Below, piece after piece: positions 21,075 through 29,128 of a DNA stretch of 56,446 nt. Under the pieces are notes generated by a model. That model worked only from the letters and a program-made list of their open reading frames with translations. It did not search any database and was not told where the DNA came from. The stretch comes from an uncultured Clostridia bacterium. GTDB lineage: Bacteria; Bacillota; Clostridia; Christensenellales; CAG-314. The stretch lies in contig CAMRUG010000009.1 of NCBI GenBank assembly GCA_947053925.1, positions 1 to 56,446 on the forward strand, read 5' to 3'. The translations under genes and the position numbers were made by a program. Within the stretch, counting starts at the first letter, position 1, and each line of letters begins with the position of its first letter.

Positions 21075-21106
21075 AAAAAGTGCAGTCAATTCGACTGCAC
21101 TTTTTT
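21075..21106 (+). terminator. tuf terminator
   Basis: AAAAAGTGCAGTC pairs with GACTGCACTTTTTT around a short loop. A canonical strong terminator. Confidence 0.95.
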
Positions 21107-21517
21107 GTATACACAAACCAAGCGAATGGACGAAAAGTTTAGAGAAGTTTGATATATTAACATAAATTTTAAAAGCAATATTATCAGAAAAATAAGCCAA
21201 CGCGTCTATCTGATTATGTAAGCGATTTGAATCTTAAAAAGCGGCATTGGACAATTCTGCATTTGTAAAGTCGTATTGAAATAAAAATGGCATAGTGTTG
21301 CTAATCAACAAAATATTATTAAAAAGCATATTAGTATAATTTTTAGTTGTAATAAAGAGATAGAATTGTTAAAATTAAATATGACTTCTTGTATAGAAGG
21401 TAAGATAGAATATATACAGTATTTATATTGGGCGGAACTTGCCGTCAGTTTTTGTGTATTTACTTTGTAATTTGTTTGTGCTAAAATTATATTGAATAAT
21501 TAAATAGGTAGATATAT
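21107..21517. other. 410-bp AT-rich spacer
   Basis: No coding frame, RNA or long repeat that I can support. A promoter for the gene at 21518 must lie near the end, but none has standard spacing. Confidence 0.5.
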
Positions 21518-22015
21518 ATGAACGAATTAACAACAACAGATATAAAAAACAGCATAGATTATCGGTGGCGGATTCACAATGCAAAAGTATACCTGTTACT
21601 GTGGGGAATTATTTCGGGCATTGTTACCATTGCATTGTTTATAATATCAGCGATAGATTTTAGTAAAGACGTGTTCTTGATAAATGTGTGTATTTGGCTT
21701 GGATTTGTTGTTGTTTATGGTGCGGTTTTCGGCAGTTTTGCTTTATATCAGTTTATGCAGGCTAAAAAACTGTTAAAAAATTTTAACAACTTTAAAATTT
21801 ATCAAGCGGTATTGGACTCGCCGAGTATATCGTATTTTTATGGACGTAGCGTCTATTATACCGTAATGCTTGGTACTGTTACAGCAGATACGCATCCGTG
21901 TTTTTCTAATAGTGTATTTTCAAAATTTGAATTGAGCGAATATAACAATAAAACAGTCAGGTGCTTATATGACGCCGAGAATTGGCAAGTATACTTAATC
22001 GACATTGTTCAATAG
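21518..22015 (+). CDS. Two-span membrane protein (hypothetical)
   Basis: A 165-residue protein that I do not recognise. A basic N-terminal stretch (YRWRIHNAK) is followed by two membrane spans at about 24-45 (VYLLLWGIISGIVTIALFI) and 52-75 (VFLINVCIWLGFVVVYGAV). The remaining 80 residues form a soluble, likely cytoplasmic domain of short beta strands ending YDAENWQVYLIDIVQ. This layout, two spans then a small beta domain, resembles other small envelope proteins in this window (23125, 23839), but no similarity is claimed. The start has a weak site (TAGGTAG). It is monocistronic. Confidence 0.65.
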   Translation: MNELTTTDIKNSIDYRWRIHNAKVYLLLWGIISGIVTIALFIISAIDFSKDVFLINVCIWLGFVVVYGAVFGSFALYQFMQAKKLLKNFNNFKIYQAVLDSPSISYFYGRSVYYTVMLGTVTADTHPCFSNSVFSKFELSEYNNKTVRCLYDAENWQVYLIDIVQ

Positions 22016-22028
22016 TTTATGTAAGTTA

Positions 22029-22167
22029 AATTTAGAGCGTATTTTATCGTCAATAAGTGCGCTTAGCGCTAACTGTCTATTTTATAAAAATTACAAAACT
22101 GAAATTCCCGTATTTTAATATTTTTTTTACGTATTACGACTTAAGACGGTTAACGGCGCTCTAAATT
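22029..22167. repeat. 139-bp element with 11-bp inverted ends
   Basis: AATTTAGAGCG at 22029-22039 is the exact reverse complement of CGCTCTAAATT at 22157-22167. Inside, AGCGCTAACTGTCT partly matches the reverse complement of the AGACGGTTAACGGCGCT segment, so the arms continue imperfectly. It could be a degenerate palindromic element or a structured 3' UTR of the gene ending at 22015. No target duplication is evident. Confidence 0.5.
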
Positions 22168-22174
22168 CAATCTA

Positions 22175-22207
22175 ATCAAGTAGCAGAAATGCGAACTTGA
22201 TTTTTTT
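22175..22207 (+). terminator. Possible terminator
   Basis: ATCAAGT pairs with ACTTGAT over a 12-base loop, then TTTTTT. The stem is short. It would end the gene at 21518. Confidence 0.5.
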
Positions 22208-22269
22208 ATGCAATTTTTAAGGAGGAAATCAAAATATAAATAAGAACAGAACTTTTACTTTTGGGTTTC

Positions 22270-22303
22270 AAAAAAGGTCATTGCAAAAAAGCAATGACCT
22301 TTT
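22270..22303 (-). terminator. cdd terminator
   Basis: AAAAGGTCATTGC and its complement form a stem; on the minus strand it is followed by TTTTTT. It lies 27 bp past the cdd stop. Confidence 0.85.
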
Positions 22304-22329
22304 CTCCAAAGCGGACGGAATTTATCGGT

Positions 22330-22749
22330 TTATTTGTTGCTTAACGGCAAACTGATAAGGGGCATAAGTTCGGACAGCGTGTAAACTTCGTACTTGTCGT
22401 AGTCTTTGGCAAGTACTATTTCAAAGTCGCCTTGACAAAACTCTGTCATTACCTGACGGCAAACGCCGCACGGAGGGCAGTAGTCTCCTTGTCCGATGGG
22501 CGTATTTATGTCGTTACCTACAATGGCGATAGCCTTAAAGTTGCGCTCTCCTTCCGAAACGGCTTTAAAAAATGCCGTTCTTTCTGCGCAGTTGGTGGGG
22601 GAAAACGTCGAACTTTCGATATTGCATCCGCGGTAAATTTTGCCTTCCTTTGTGAGTAATGCTGCGCCTACCGCCCAATGCGAATAGGGTATATACGCCA
22701 TTTTTTGCGCTTCGTATGCTTCTTTTACAAGTAATTTGTAATCTGTCAT
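22330..22749 (-). CDS. cdd: Cytidine deaminase
   Basis: A 139-residue homotetrameric-type cytidine deaminase that converts cytidine or deoxycytidine to the uridine form in pyrimidine salvage. The zinc site is complete: Cys54, Cys94 and Cys97, with catalytic Glu56 in NCAERTA and PCGVCRQ. The substrate strand GCNIESSTFSPT is present. AGGAGG precedes the ATG on the minus strand. It has its own consensus promoter about 160 bp upstream and its own terminator, so it is monocistronic. The C-terminal LSELMPLISL segment is typical. Confidence 0.95.
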   Translation of the reverse strand: MTDYKLLVKEAYEAQKMAYIPYSHWAVGAALLTKEGKIYRGCNIESSTFSPTNCAERTAFFKAVSEGERNFKAIAIVGNDINTPIGQGDYCPPCGVCRQVMTEFCQGDFEIVLAKDYDKYEVYTLSELMPLISLPLSNK

Positions 22750-22907
22750 AGTTTAAACCTCCTGATTTTGCGCCGATATGTTTATAGAATTTTACATTTA
22801 TATTAGATTTAAGCCGCAAAATAATAGATTCTATATACAATGCGTTTATGTAAACTATATGGCGCAAACAGTGCCTTATTATAAAGGTATTTTTGCGGTG
22901 GGTTAAT

Positions 22908-22936
22908 ATAATATATCATTTTTGCCACTTTGTCAA
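22908..22936 (-). promoter_or_regulatory. cdd promoter
   Basis: On the minus strand TTGACA (22936-22931), 17-bp spacer, TATTAT (22913-22908). The leader to cdd would be about 150 nt. Confidence 0.75.
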
Positions 22937-23124
22937 TACTAAAAATAATTTTTGCACGGTATAAAAACGCACAAAATCTTTTGTTTTACTTTTAAATCGG
23001 GTTGTGGTAATATAAATACAACGCTTCGGTTAGTGTAAAAATTTTAGCGGATGATTTGTCTGTCCACAAAATCCGTTTGCCGTACAACAAATAATTATGA
23101 GAGACTTGTATTGGTGGTTGCTTC

Positions 23125-23655
23125 ATGGAAAAATTTAAAGATTTTCTTGCATTCAGTTGGAAAGGTATAATCGTATCAGTCATCCTGTTGGCTTTATTTT
23201 GTCTAGGCGGTAGCCTTGGCGTGCTGCGGTATTTAACCGATACGGAACTTCAACAAGCAATAGATAAAAAAATAATTGTCGAAGCCCAAATTGTAAGACT
23301 GTCGTATACTTCTTCTATGCCGCACGGCAGAGGTAGTACTTATACAATAATATACAGTTATACCGATGACGATACGGGAATAGTATATGAAGGCGGTTGC
23401 GGACGGGGCGATTACAGAACGGAAGAACGAGACAAACAACGCATTGGCGAAAAGGTCGAGATATACATAGGCGGATTAAGCAAAGCGGGGCTGCCGTTAA
23501 GTTCTCCCGTGTCTTACGGAACGGAAGTAAGTATGACCGACGCTATTGTTGTGATGAGTGTATTTTTCTCGCTAATTTTTATATACATTGTTTTAATTGT
23601 TCTGTATGTATTATACTTTTTTGGAAAGTTGCCCGAGATGCGGCGCAAGCGTTGA
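23125..23655 (+). CDS. DUF3592-like membrane protein
   Basis: A 176-residue protein with one span at about 14-35 (IIVSVILLALFCLGGSLGV), an extracytoplasmic beta domain, and a second span at about 138-165 (AIVVMSVFFSLIFIYIVLIVLYVLYFF). The middle part matches the DUF3592 pattern: EAQIVRLSY, then YTIIYSYTDDDTGIVYEG, then IGEKVEIYIGG. DUF3592 proteins are small membrane proteins of unknown function. GGTGG lies eight bases before the ATG. It is convergent with the next gene and shares a hairpin region with it. Confidence 0.7.
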   Translation: MEKFKDFLAFSWKGIIVSVILLALFCLGGSLGVLRYLTDTELQQAIDKKIIVEAQIVRLSYTSSMPHGRGSTYTIIYSYTDDDTGIVYEGGCGRGDYRTEERDKQRIGEKVEIYIGGLSKAGLPLSSPVSYGTEVSMTDAIVVMSVFFSLIFIYIVLIVLYVLYFFGKLPEMRRKR

Positions 23656-23727
23656 TGCTTCTGTTTAAAAACAAGTCTAAATTAAAGAAAGTATTATTCG
23701 TTTAAAGGAATTGCATTGTTTAAATAA

Positions 23728-23760
23728 AAAGGAGCGAATTCTATCAAGATTCGCTCCTGT
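23728..23760 (-). terminator. Bidirectional hairpin, best on minus strand
   Basis: GGAGCGAAT pairs with ATTCGCTCC. The minus-strand exit is CTTTTTATTT, a good T-run; the plus-strand exit is poor. It lies between converging genes. Confidence 0.7.
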
Positions 23761-23838
23761 GTTTATCGATTCTCGTAACAAAATTGTCAAGCCGCTAGCA
23801 AGAGGGGATAATATTTCATTTGAGGTAACCGCTGTCGG

Positions 23839-24570
23839 TTATTCATCGTCATTTTCTACAAATTCGTCGTCGGGTAGTTTGTCGTAATCGTCCTCAATTA
23901 TTTCCATATCTTTCTTTTTGGGCTTTTTACGTCTTTTTTGTTCTTTTGCATATTCCAGTATTTCGTTAGCGTCGCTTTCCTCTAAAAAATTAATTTCCTG
24001 CACACCGTCGAAACGTGTCAAAAACAGCGAGGACAAGTGCGTCGACTTAACAACGGCATAATCGAAATTATCAAAAAATCTTGCCGTTTTCACCGGACTT
24101 TGCGGACGCGCTTTGTCGTTGTCGGTAATTTTAATTTCGCCCCAGCCGTAAATATTCCACAGCGCGCTTGCAAAATGCCTCTTGCCCTTAAAGTTCGTTC
24201 TTCTCCAAAACAAACTGTGCCACATCAGCCAAATGCCTTCGTTGGTTACTACAACGTATTTTGTGTACTTCCAAAACCACAGTCTGAGTATTAAAATTCC
24301 CAGCCATACTAAGAATATAAATGCGCCTAATCCACCCATATACCAAATAAAAGAACGGTCGTCGCCTCTATAAAAGAAATGGAACGAGACAATCAAAATT
24401 GCCGCAAATAATATCATCGCAAGCAAACCTACCGATTGATGGTTTAAAAATACGAAACGCAAATAACCGCGGAATTTTCTTGTATAAACTTTGCAGTAAG
24501 TTTCTTCGCAGCGGGTAGTTTGGTTGCGAAGTTTCAAACAAGATTCGTTTTCGTTAATCATTCTGTTCAA
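23839..24570 (-). CDS. Membrane protein with PH-like domain and charged tail (hypothetical)
   Basis: A 243-residue protein. Two spans at about 45-65 and 75-98 are followed by a segment reading KYVVVTNEGIWLMWHSLFWRR...IYGWGEIKITD, which looks like a bacterial PH (bPH2-like) domain as seen in small membrane proteins. The tail is strongly charged: a basic KRRKKPKKK patch, then an acidic end (DDYDKLPDDEFVENDDE). I chose a TTG start at 24570 because AAAGGAG sits six bases upstream; the ATG at 24603 has no ribosome site. The PH-like call is tentative. Confidence 0.6.
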   Translation of the reverse strand: MNRMINENESCLKLRNQTTRCEETYCKVYTRKFRGYLRFVFLNHQSVGLLAMILFAAILIVSFHFFYRGDDRSFIWYMGGLGAFIFLVWLGILILRLWFWKYTKYVVVTNEGIWLMWHSLFWRRTNFKGKRHFASALWNIYGWGEIKITDNDKARPQSPVKTARFFDNFDYAVVKSTHLSSLFLTRFDGVQEINFLEESDANEILEYAKEQKRRKKPKKKDMEIIEDDYDKLPDDEFVENDDE

Positions 24571-24944
24571 GTTCTTCTCCTTTTTGCAACAGCATTTTTG
24601 CATTGTATTTTAGAAGAAAGCGGTAATTCAATGCAAATAATTACTATCGCAGATATGAAATGCGCAAACAATAGCGATCATAATTTTTGTGGTTCACATA
24701 AGCATTGCAGAATGTTTATTTTGGCTGACCTAAAAGTCGAATCTTAAACTCAGTCAATTAGCGGTTGCTTCCTTCGTAAAGTAATTTCTGCGTTGTAAAC
24801 TGTGTTTGCGGTAATATATTATCATTTTAGTGTCTAAATGTCAAATTGCAAGGGTTGCATTATACATAGTAAAATGTTGTTTGGCATTATTATATAATTA
24901 CTGAAAATTAAGCAAAATTATCGGGTTTTAATGACTGTTTTTCG
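24571..24944. other. 374-bp AT-rich divergent spacer
   Basis: Lies between the leftward membrane-protein gene and the rightward rpmG operon. No gene is seen. A leftward promoter is expected but none with standard spacing was found. Confidence 0.45.
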
Positions 24945-24973
24945 TTGACAACGATTGACTATTATGTTATTAT
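24945..24973 (+). promoter_or_regulatory. rpmG-secE-nusG promoter
   Basis: TTGACA at 24945-24950, 17-bp spacer, TATTAT at 24968-24973. It lies about 90 bp before rpmG. Confidence 0.8.
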
Positions 24974-25062
24974 TATCTAGCACTCTATATAGGGGTGTAA
25001 TTTTTTGCGTGCGAAAAACCGCCAAATCGGTTTTTAATATGCCGCACAGGAGATTTGTTACT

Positions 25063-25227
25063 ATGGCAAAAAAAGGCAATAGAGTCAAGGTAGTTTTGGC
25101 TTGCACCGAGTGCAAACAACGCAACTACGACACATACAAAAACGGTAAAACAACAACTGACAGACTCGAATACAACAAGTATTGTAAGTTTTGCAAGAAA
25201 CATACTGTTCACAAGGAATCTAAGTAA
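25063..25227 (+). CDS. rpmG: 50S ribosomal protein L33
   Basis: A 54-residue L33 of the zinc-binding (C+) type, with CTEC (Cys14, Cys17) and CKFC (Cys41, Cys44). The start [14 protein letters not shown] is typical; AGGAG lies upstream. A longer frame from 24955 is open but has no ribosome site. It is followed 11 bp later by secE, the standard order. Confidence 0.96.
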   Translation: MAKKGNRVKVVLACTECKQRNYDTYKNGKTTTDRLEYNKYCKFCKKHTVHKESK

Positions 25228-25238
25228 GGAGAATTGCT

Positions 25239-25469
25239 ATGGCAGCGCAACAAAAGGCAAAAAAGCCCAACCCATTCAAAAGACTTGGACATTTCTTCAG
25301 AAAAAGTTGGTCGGAACTCAAGAAGGTTTCTTGGCCTAATTTCAAAACGGTTGTAAAAAACACGCTTATCGTTTTGCTTGTAGTTTTATTCTTCGCTTTG
25401 ATAGTTTTCGGCGCAGACTCTCTTTTCGTTTGGCTGATGAGTTTGATTAGTACAGCCCCTGCGGCATAG
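25239..25469 (+). CDS. secE: Preprotein translocase subunit SecE
   Basis: A 76-residue single-span SecE. The amphipathic segment FRKSWSELKKVSWPNFKTVVKNT is the family signature, followed by one span (LIVLLVVLFFALIVFGADSLF). It stabilises SecY in the translocon. AAGGAG precedes it and it ends nine bases before nusG. Confidence 0.95.
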   Translation: MAAQQKAKKPNPFKRLGHFFRKSWSELKKVSWPNFKTVVKNTLIVLLVVLFFALIVFGADSLFVWLMSLISTAPAA

Positions 25470-25478
25470 GAACGGATT

Positions 25479-26027
25479 ATGAGCGCTCAAAACAATGCAA
25501 AGTGGTATATTCTTCATACTTATTCCGGCTATGAAAGTTTGGTAAAGAAGAGCATCGAGCAAATGGTTGAAAACGGCAATTTGCAAGACGTTATTTTGGA
25601 TACCAAAATTCCGACCGAAACCCTTATTGAAGAAAAAAACGGCAAAAAGAAAGCCTACGAGGCCAAAGTAATGCCTTGCTATGTGTTTGTAAAGTTAGTG
25701 TATTCTAACGAACTGTGGTTTATGTTGACAAATACAAGAGGCGTTACCGGATTTGTCGGTCCTAGCGGCAAAGCTTGGCCGTTAGAAGACGACGAGGTTA
25801 AACGTTTGCGTTTGGAAGAACGGGTAGTAGACTTTGATATGGTTGTGGGCGATAACGTAACCGTCATATCCGGTCCGTTTGAAGGTCTTGTCGGAGTTAT
25901 CAAGGAAATTGACGTTGCACGTCAAAAGGCTCAGGTAACCTTGAATATGTTCGGCAGAGAAACTTCCGTTGATATGGACTTTATACAAATAGAAAAAATC
26001 AACAACCCTACGATAGTAGAAGGTTAG
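25479..26027 (+). CDS. nusG: Transcription termination/antitermination protein NusG
   Basis: A 182-residue NusG. The NGN domain starts WYILHTYSGYE and contains MPCYVFVKL and NTRGVTGFVG; the KOW domain is GDNVTVISGPFEGLVGVIKEID. It contacts RNA polymerase and links it to the ribosome or Rho. The ribosome site (AGGAAC) is weak, suggesting coupling to secE. It is followed by a small hairpin near 26038-26059, then rplK. Confidence 0.97.
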   Translation: MSAQNNAKWYILHTYSGYESLVKKSIEQMVENGNLQDVILDTKIPTETLIEEKNGKKKAYEAKVMPCYVFVKLVYSNELWFMLTNTRGVTGFVGPSGKAWPLEDDEVKRLRLEERVVDFDMVVGDNVTVISGPFEGLVGVIKEIDVARQKAQVTLNMFGRETSVDMDFIQIEKINNPTIVEG

Positions 26028-26139
26028 TTGTCTTTTTGGGCGGTTGACCGCTTTTGCCCTAAAACTGAATGCGGAATATTGGGAGAAAGAAGCAAATACA
26101 TTGGGTTTCTTTCGTTAAAACCACGACAAGGAGATTATT

Positions 26140-26565
26140 ATGGCTAAAAAGGTTACGGCAGTAGTTAAACTTCAACTTCCTGCCGGCAAAGCGACACCGG
26201 CACCTCCGGTAGGTTCGGCTCTCGGTCCTCACGGAATTAATATTCCCGGATTTACTAAAGATTTCAATGCGAGAACAGCCGACAAAGCGGGACTTATTAT
26301 CCCCGTAATTGTAACTATTTATCAAGATCACAGCTTTACGTTTATTCTTAAAACGCCGCCCGCACCCGTACTTATCAAAAAAGCTTGCGGAATCGAAAGC
26401 GGTAGCGCCGTTCCCAACAGAACTAAAGTTGCTAAGATTACTCACGCGCAAATTGAAGAAATTGCCAAAACGAAGATGGTCGACCTGAACGCGGCGTCTT
26501 TGGAAGCGGCTTGCTCAATGATAGCAGGAACAGCCCGTAGTATGGGTATTGTTGTCGAAGGTTAA
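26140..26565 (+). CDS. rplK: 50S ribosomal protein L11
   Basis: A 141-residue L11 of the GTPase centre. [20 protein letters not shown] and the C-terminal rRNA-binding domain with [23 protein letters not shown] are intact. AAGGAG precedes the ATG. It is followed 11 bp later by rplA, as usual. Confidence 0.97.
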   Translation: MAKKVTAVVKLQLPAGKATPAPPVGSALGPHGINIPGFTKDFNARTADKAGLIIPVIVTIYQDHSFTFILKTPPAPVLIKKACGIESGSAVPNRTKVAKITHAQIEEIAKTKMVDLNAASLEAACSMIAGTARSMGIVVEG

Positions 26566-26576
26566 GGAGGCGTCAG

Positions 26577-27257
26577 ATGAAAGGTAAGAAATATGTTGAT
26601 GCTTTGAAAAAAATCGACAAAACAAAGCAATACGATATGGGTGAAGCAATTCAAACGGCAATAGATATTGCTACGGCAAAATTCGACGAGACGTTGGAAT
26701 TGCACGTAAAACTCGGTGTAGACAGCCGTAAAGCAGACCAACAAGTACGCGGCGTAGTAGTACTTCCTAACGGAACAGGTAAAACTTTGCGCGTATTGGT
26801 AATTGCCAAGGGTGCTAAAGCTGATGAAGCGCAAGCGGCAGGCGCAGACTATGTAGGCGCAGAAGAATACATCGAAAAGATGCAAAAAGAAAACTGGTTC
26901 GACTTTGACGTACTTGTTACGACTCCTGATATGATGGGTCTTGTAGGACGTCTCGGTAGAATTTTAGGACCTAAGGGTTTGATGCCTAACCCAAAGAGCG
27001 GTACTGTTACTATGGATATTGCTAAGACTATCCACGATATCAAGGCAGGTAAAGTAGAATACCGTCTTGACAAGCAATCTATCTGCCACGTTATCTTCGG
27101 TAAGAAGTCGTTCGGTAAAGACAAGTTGCTCGAAAACGCTACGGCTATTATGGACGCAATAGTAAAGGCTAAACCCGCAGCCGCAAAGGGAACATATCTT
27201 AAATCGGTTGCCGTTGCTACAACTATGGGGCCCGGCATTAAAGTGGCTTATAAATAG
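26577..27257 (+). CDS. rplA: 50S ribosomal protein L1
   Basis: A 226-residue L1 of the L1 stalk. It has VELHVKLG-like [47 protein letters not shown] and the closing [21 protein letters not shown] lies eight bases before the ATG. L1 often represses its own operon; no L1 site was identified here. Confidence 0.97.
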   Translation: MKGKKYVDALKKIDKTKQYDMGEAIQTAIDIATAKFDETLELHVKLGVDSRKADQQVRGVVVLPNGTGKTLRVLVIAKGAKADEAQAAGADYVGAEEYIEKMQKENWFDFDVLVTTPDMMGLVGRLGRILGPKGLMPNPKSGTVTMDIAKTIHDIKAGKVEYRLDKQSICHVIFGKKSFGKDKLLENATAIMDAIVKAKPAAAKGTYLKSVAVATTMGPGIKVAYK

Positions 27258-27290
27258 GTCTTAGATTTTTGTAATTATTTAAATTGAATT

Positions 27291-27412
27291 ATTAACCCAA
27301 AACCGTTCCAAAGACAGCAAGTATCAGTAAATCTTGCCGAGGTACAAATTAGGTTTAACAGTCTAAAAGACTCCTACCCTTGTACCGATTATACGGCGCA
27401 AGGGTTTTTAAT
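27291..27412 (+). promoter_or_regulatory. L10 leader with attenuator hairpin
   Basis: The leader before rplJ contains AACCGTTCCAAAGACAGCAA and CTTGCCGAGGT, the conserved parts of the Rfam-type L10 leader. L10 or the L10(L12)4 complex binds such leaders to repress rplJ-rplL. It ends in a CCCTTG...CAAGGG hairpin followed by TTTTT (27377-27409), which looks like the regulated terminator. Confidence 0.85.
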
Positions 27413-27487
27413 AGTCGCAAATAGCGACGGTAATTGTCTACGGTAGTATCGGCAATTATCAAAAATCTAAAAAGGAGGAAACACACA

Positions 27488-28006
27488 ATGGATCACGAAC
27501 GTCATCACGGACATCTTAGTCCTGCACAAATGGCAAAACGCGAAGTTGTTGAACAAATCAAAACTCAAATTCAAAACAGCGAATCGTTTGTTATTATTGA
27601 CTACAAGGGATTGACCGTTGCACAAGATACCGAGTTCCGCGCAGAGTTCAGAAAGAACGACGTAGAATACAAGGTATTAAAGAACACGTTGTTTAAAAAG
27701 GCGCTTAACGAACTTGGATATACCGAGTTTGACGAAGCATTGAACGGTCCCAGCGCTTTTGCTTTCGGTTCTTCCGATGCTATTGCTCCCGCCAAGGTTG
27801 CGGCAGAAAGTATCAAGAAGTACAATGCAATGTCAATTAAGTGCGGAATGTTCGATAAGAAATATGCCGACGCCGCAACTTGCGACGCTATGAGTAAAGT
27901 ACCCAACAGAGAAACTTTGCTCGGTATGTTGGTATCGGTATTGTCTGCGCCTATGCGCGGATTGGCTGTCGCTTTGAATGCGGTTGCCGAACAAAAAGGC
28001 GAGTAA
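27488..28006 (+). CDS. rplJ: 50S ribosomal protein L10
   Basis: A 172-residue L10, base of the L7/L12 stalk. Conserved parts are FVIIDYKGLTVAQDTEFR and KVLKNTLFKKAL, plus the C-terminal helix that binds L7/L12. The N-terminus is extended by His-rich residues (MDHERHHGHLSPAQM). AAAGGAGGA fixes the ATG at 27488. It is preceded by an L10 leader. Confidence 0.96.
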   Translation: MDHERHHGHLSPAQMAKREVVEQIKTQIQNSESFVIIDYKGLTVAQDTEFRAEFRKNDVEYKVLKNTLFKKALNELGYTEFDEALNGPSAFAFGSSDAIAPAKVAAESIKKYNAMSIKCGMFDKKYADAATCDAMSKVPNRETLLGMLVSVLSAPMRGLAVALNAVAEQKGE

Positions 28007-28079
28007 TTCTCGTAAATTAACGGAGTCGTTCGCCTAACGGACGGAAAACATATTAAAAAATAATAGGAGATAATTTACA

Positions 28080-28451
28080 ATGGATACAAAGAAATTTATT
28101 GAAGAGATCAAATCTCTTTCTGTATTGGAACTTAACGAACTTGTACACGCTATCGAAGAAGAATTCGGCGTAAGCGCAGCCGCTCCCATAGCCGTTGCAG
28201 GCGGAGCAGTAGCAGGCGGAGCACCCGCTGTTGAAGAAAAGACAGAATTCGACGTAGTTTTGAAGGCTATCGGCGCCAACAAAATTGCTGTTATCAAAGC
28301 TGTTCGCGAACTTACGGGTCTCGGTCTTGTTGAAGCTAAAAATCTTGTTGAAAGCGCTCCCGCTACAATCAAGGAAGCTCAACCCAAAGAAACAGCCGAA
28401 GGTATGGTTAAGACTCTTACCGAAGCCGGCGCAGAAGCAGAAATTAAGTAA
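28080..28451 (+). CDS. rplL: 50S ribosomal protein L7/L12
   Basis: A 123-residue L7/L12. The dimerisation domain, an Ala/Gly-rich hinge (about 34-50) and the C-terminal factor-binding domain ([28 protein letters not shown] in pattern) are present. It is the last gene of the block and is followed by a terminator, whereas rpoB usually comes next. Confidence 0.97.
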   Translation: MDTKKFIEEIKSLSVLELNELVHAIEEEFGVSAAAPIAVAGGAVAGGAPAVEEKTEFDVVLKAIGANKIAVIKAVRELTGLGLVEAKNLVESAPATIKEAQPKETAEGMVKTLTEAGAEAEIK

Positions 28452-28467
28452 TATAGATTTAATTGTA

Positions 28468-28502
28468 AAAAAAGGACTGACACAAAATGTCAGTTCTTTT
28501 TT
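28468..28502 (+). terminator. rplL terminator
   Basis: AAAGGACTGACA pairs with TGTCAGTTCTTT, flanked by an A-run and TTTTTT. It ends about ten bases before G-tract promoter P3. Confidence 0.95.
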
Positions 28503-28511
28503 GATACTTAC

Positions 28512-28542
28512 TTGACTGTGGGGGGGGGTAGTGTGCTATACT
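28512..28542 (+). promoter_or_regulatory. Promoter with G9 tract in the spacer (P3)
   Basis: -35 TTGACT at 28512-28517 and -10 TATACT at 28537-28542, with extended-10 TG at 28534-28535. The 19-bp spacer contains nine G at 28520-28528. It drives the membrane protein/lipoprotein pair at 28598 and 29115. Confidence 0.8.
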
Positions 28543-28597
28543 GGTTATATAAGATAATATACGAATAACGTATGTTGCATTTATGGAGAAAATTTGT

Positions 28598-29128
28598 ATG
28601 AAAAATAAAACTTTAAGTATTGTTGTCGGCGTTTTGATCGGACTTGCCGTGTTTTCTTTGGTAGGTTCGGCAATTTCGTTGCTGTCAGAGTTTTTCTTGA
28701 TTGACGATTTGATAAACTCTGATGCGACAGACGGCACGTTAGAACTAATGACAGATGCCAAGTGGGCGGCGTTTTCTGTTTCTTTAGTAACATTTGTTAC
28801 TATTGTAGGAATTATTACCGCATTGATTGCTCACAAAAAAGCTTTTTCAATTGTCGCGTCGGTATTGAGTTTTGTTTTATTTGTAACCGCTATAGTGTTT
28901 ATTGCATTGATTCGTAAAGATGCGCAGTATATAGGCACAAACGGATATGCTACGGGTTTAGGATATATATCCGAAATGTTGCAAGTGGCTGTATCGGGTA
29001 TAGTTACAGGAGTATATTTTTTATTGTACAGTATTCTGCACAAGGATAAAACAAATAGTAAATTTGACAAAAGTTCTGGTATGAATACTGACGCACTGAC
29101 AGGAGGAACGGGAAATGAAAAAATTTAG
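28598..29128 (+). CDS. Four-span membrane protein (hypothetical)
   Basis: A 176-residue protein with about four membrane spans: near 5-25, 58-80, 85-105 and 125-145. An acidic loop (DDLINSDATDG) lies between spans 1 and 2, and a short Lys/Ser-rich tail follows. I do not recognise a family. The start at 28598 is chosen because GGAG at 28586-28589 lies nine bases upstream; an earlier ATG at 28583 contains that site. The gene overlaps the lipoprotein gene at 29115 by 14 bases, which implies coupled translation. It is transcribed from G-tract promoter P3. Confidence 0.75.
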   Translation: MKNKTLSIVVGVLIGLAVFSLVGSAISLLSEFFLIDDLINSDATDGTLELMTDAKWAAFSVSLVTFVTIVGIITALIAHKKAFSIVASVLSFVLFVTAIVFIALIRKDAQYIGTNGYATGLGYISEMLQVAVSGIVTGVYFLLYSILHKDKTNSKFDKSSGMNTDALTGGTGNEKI

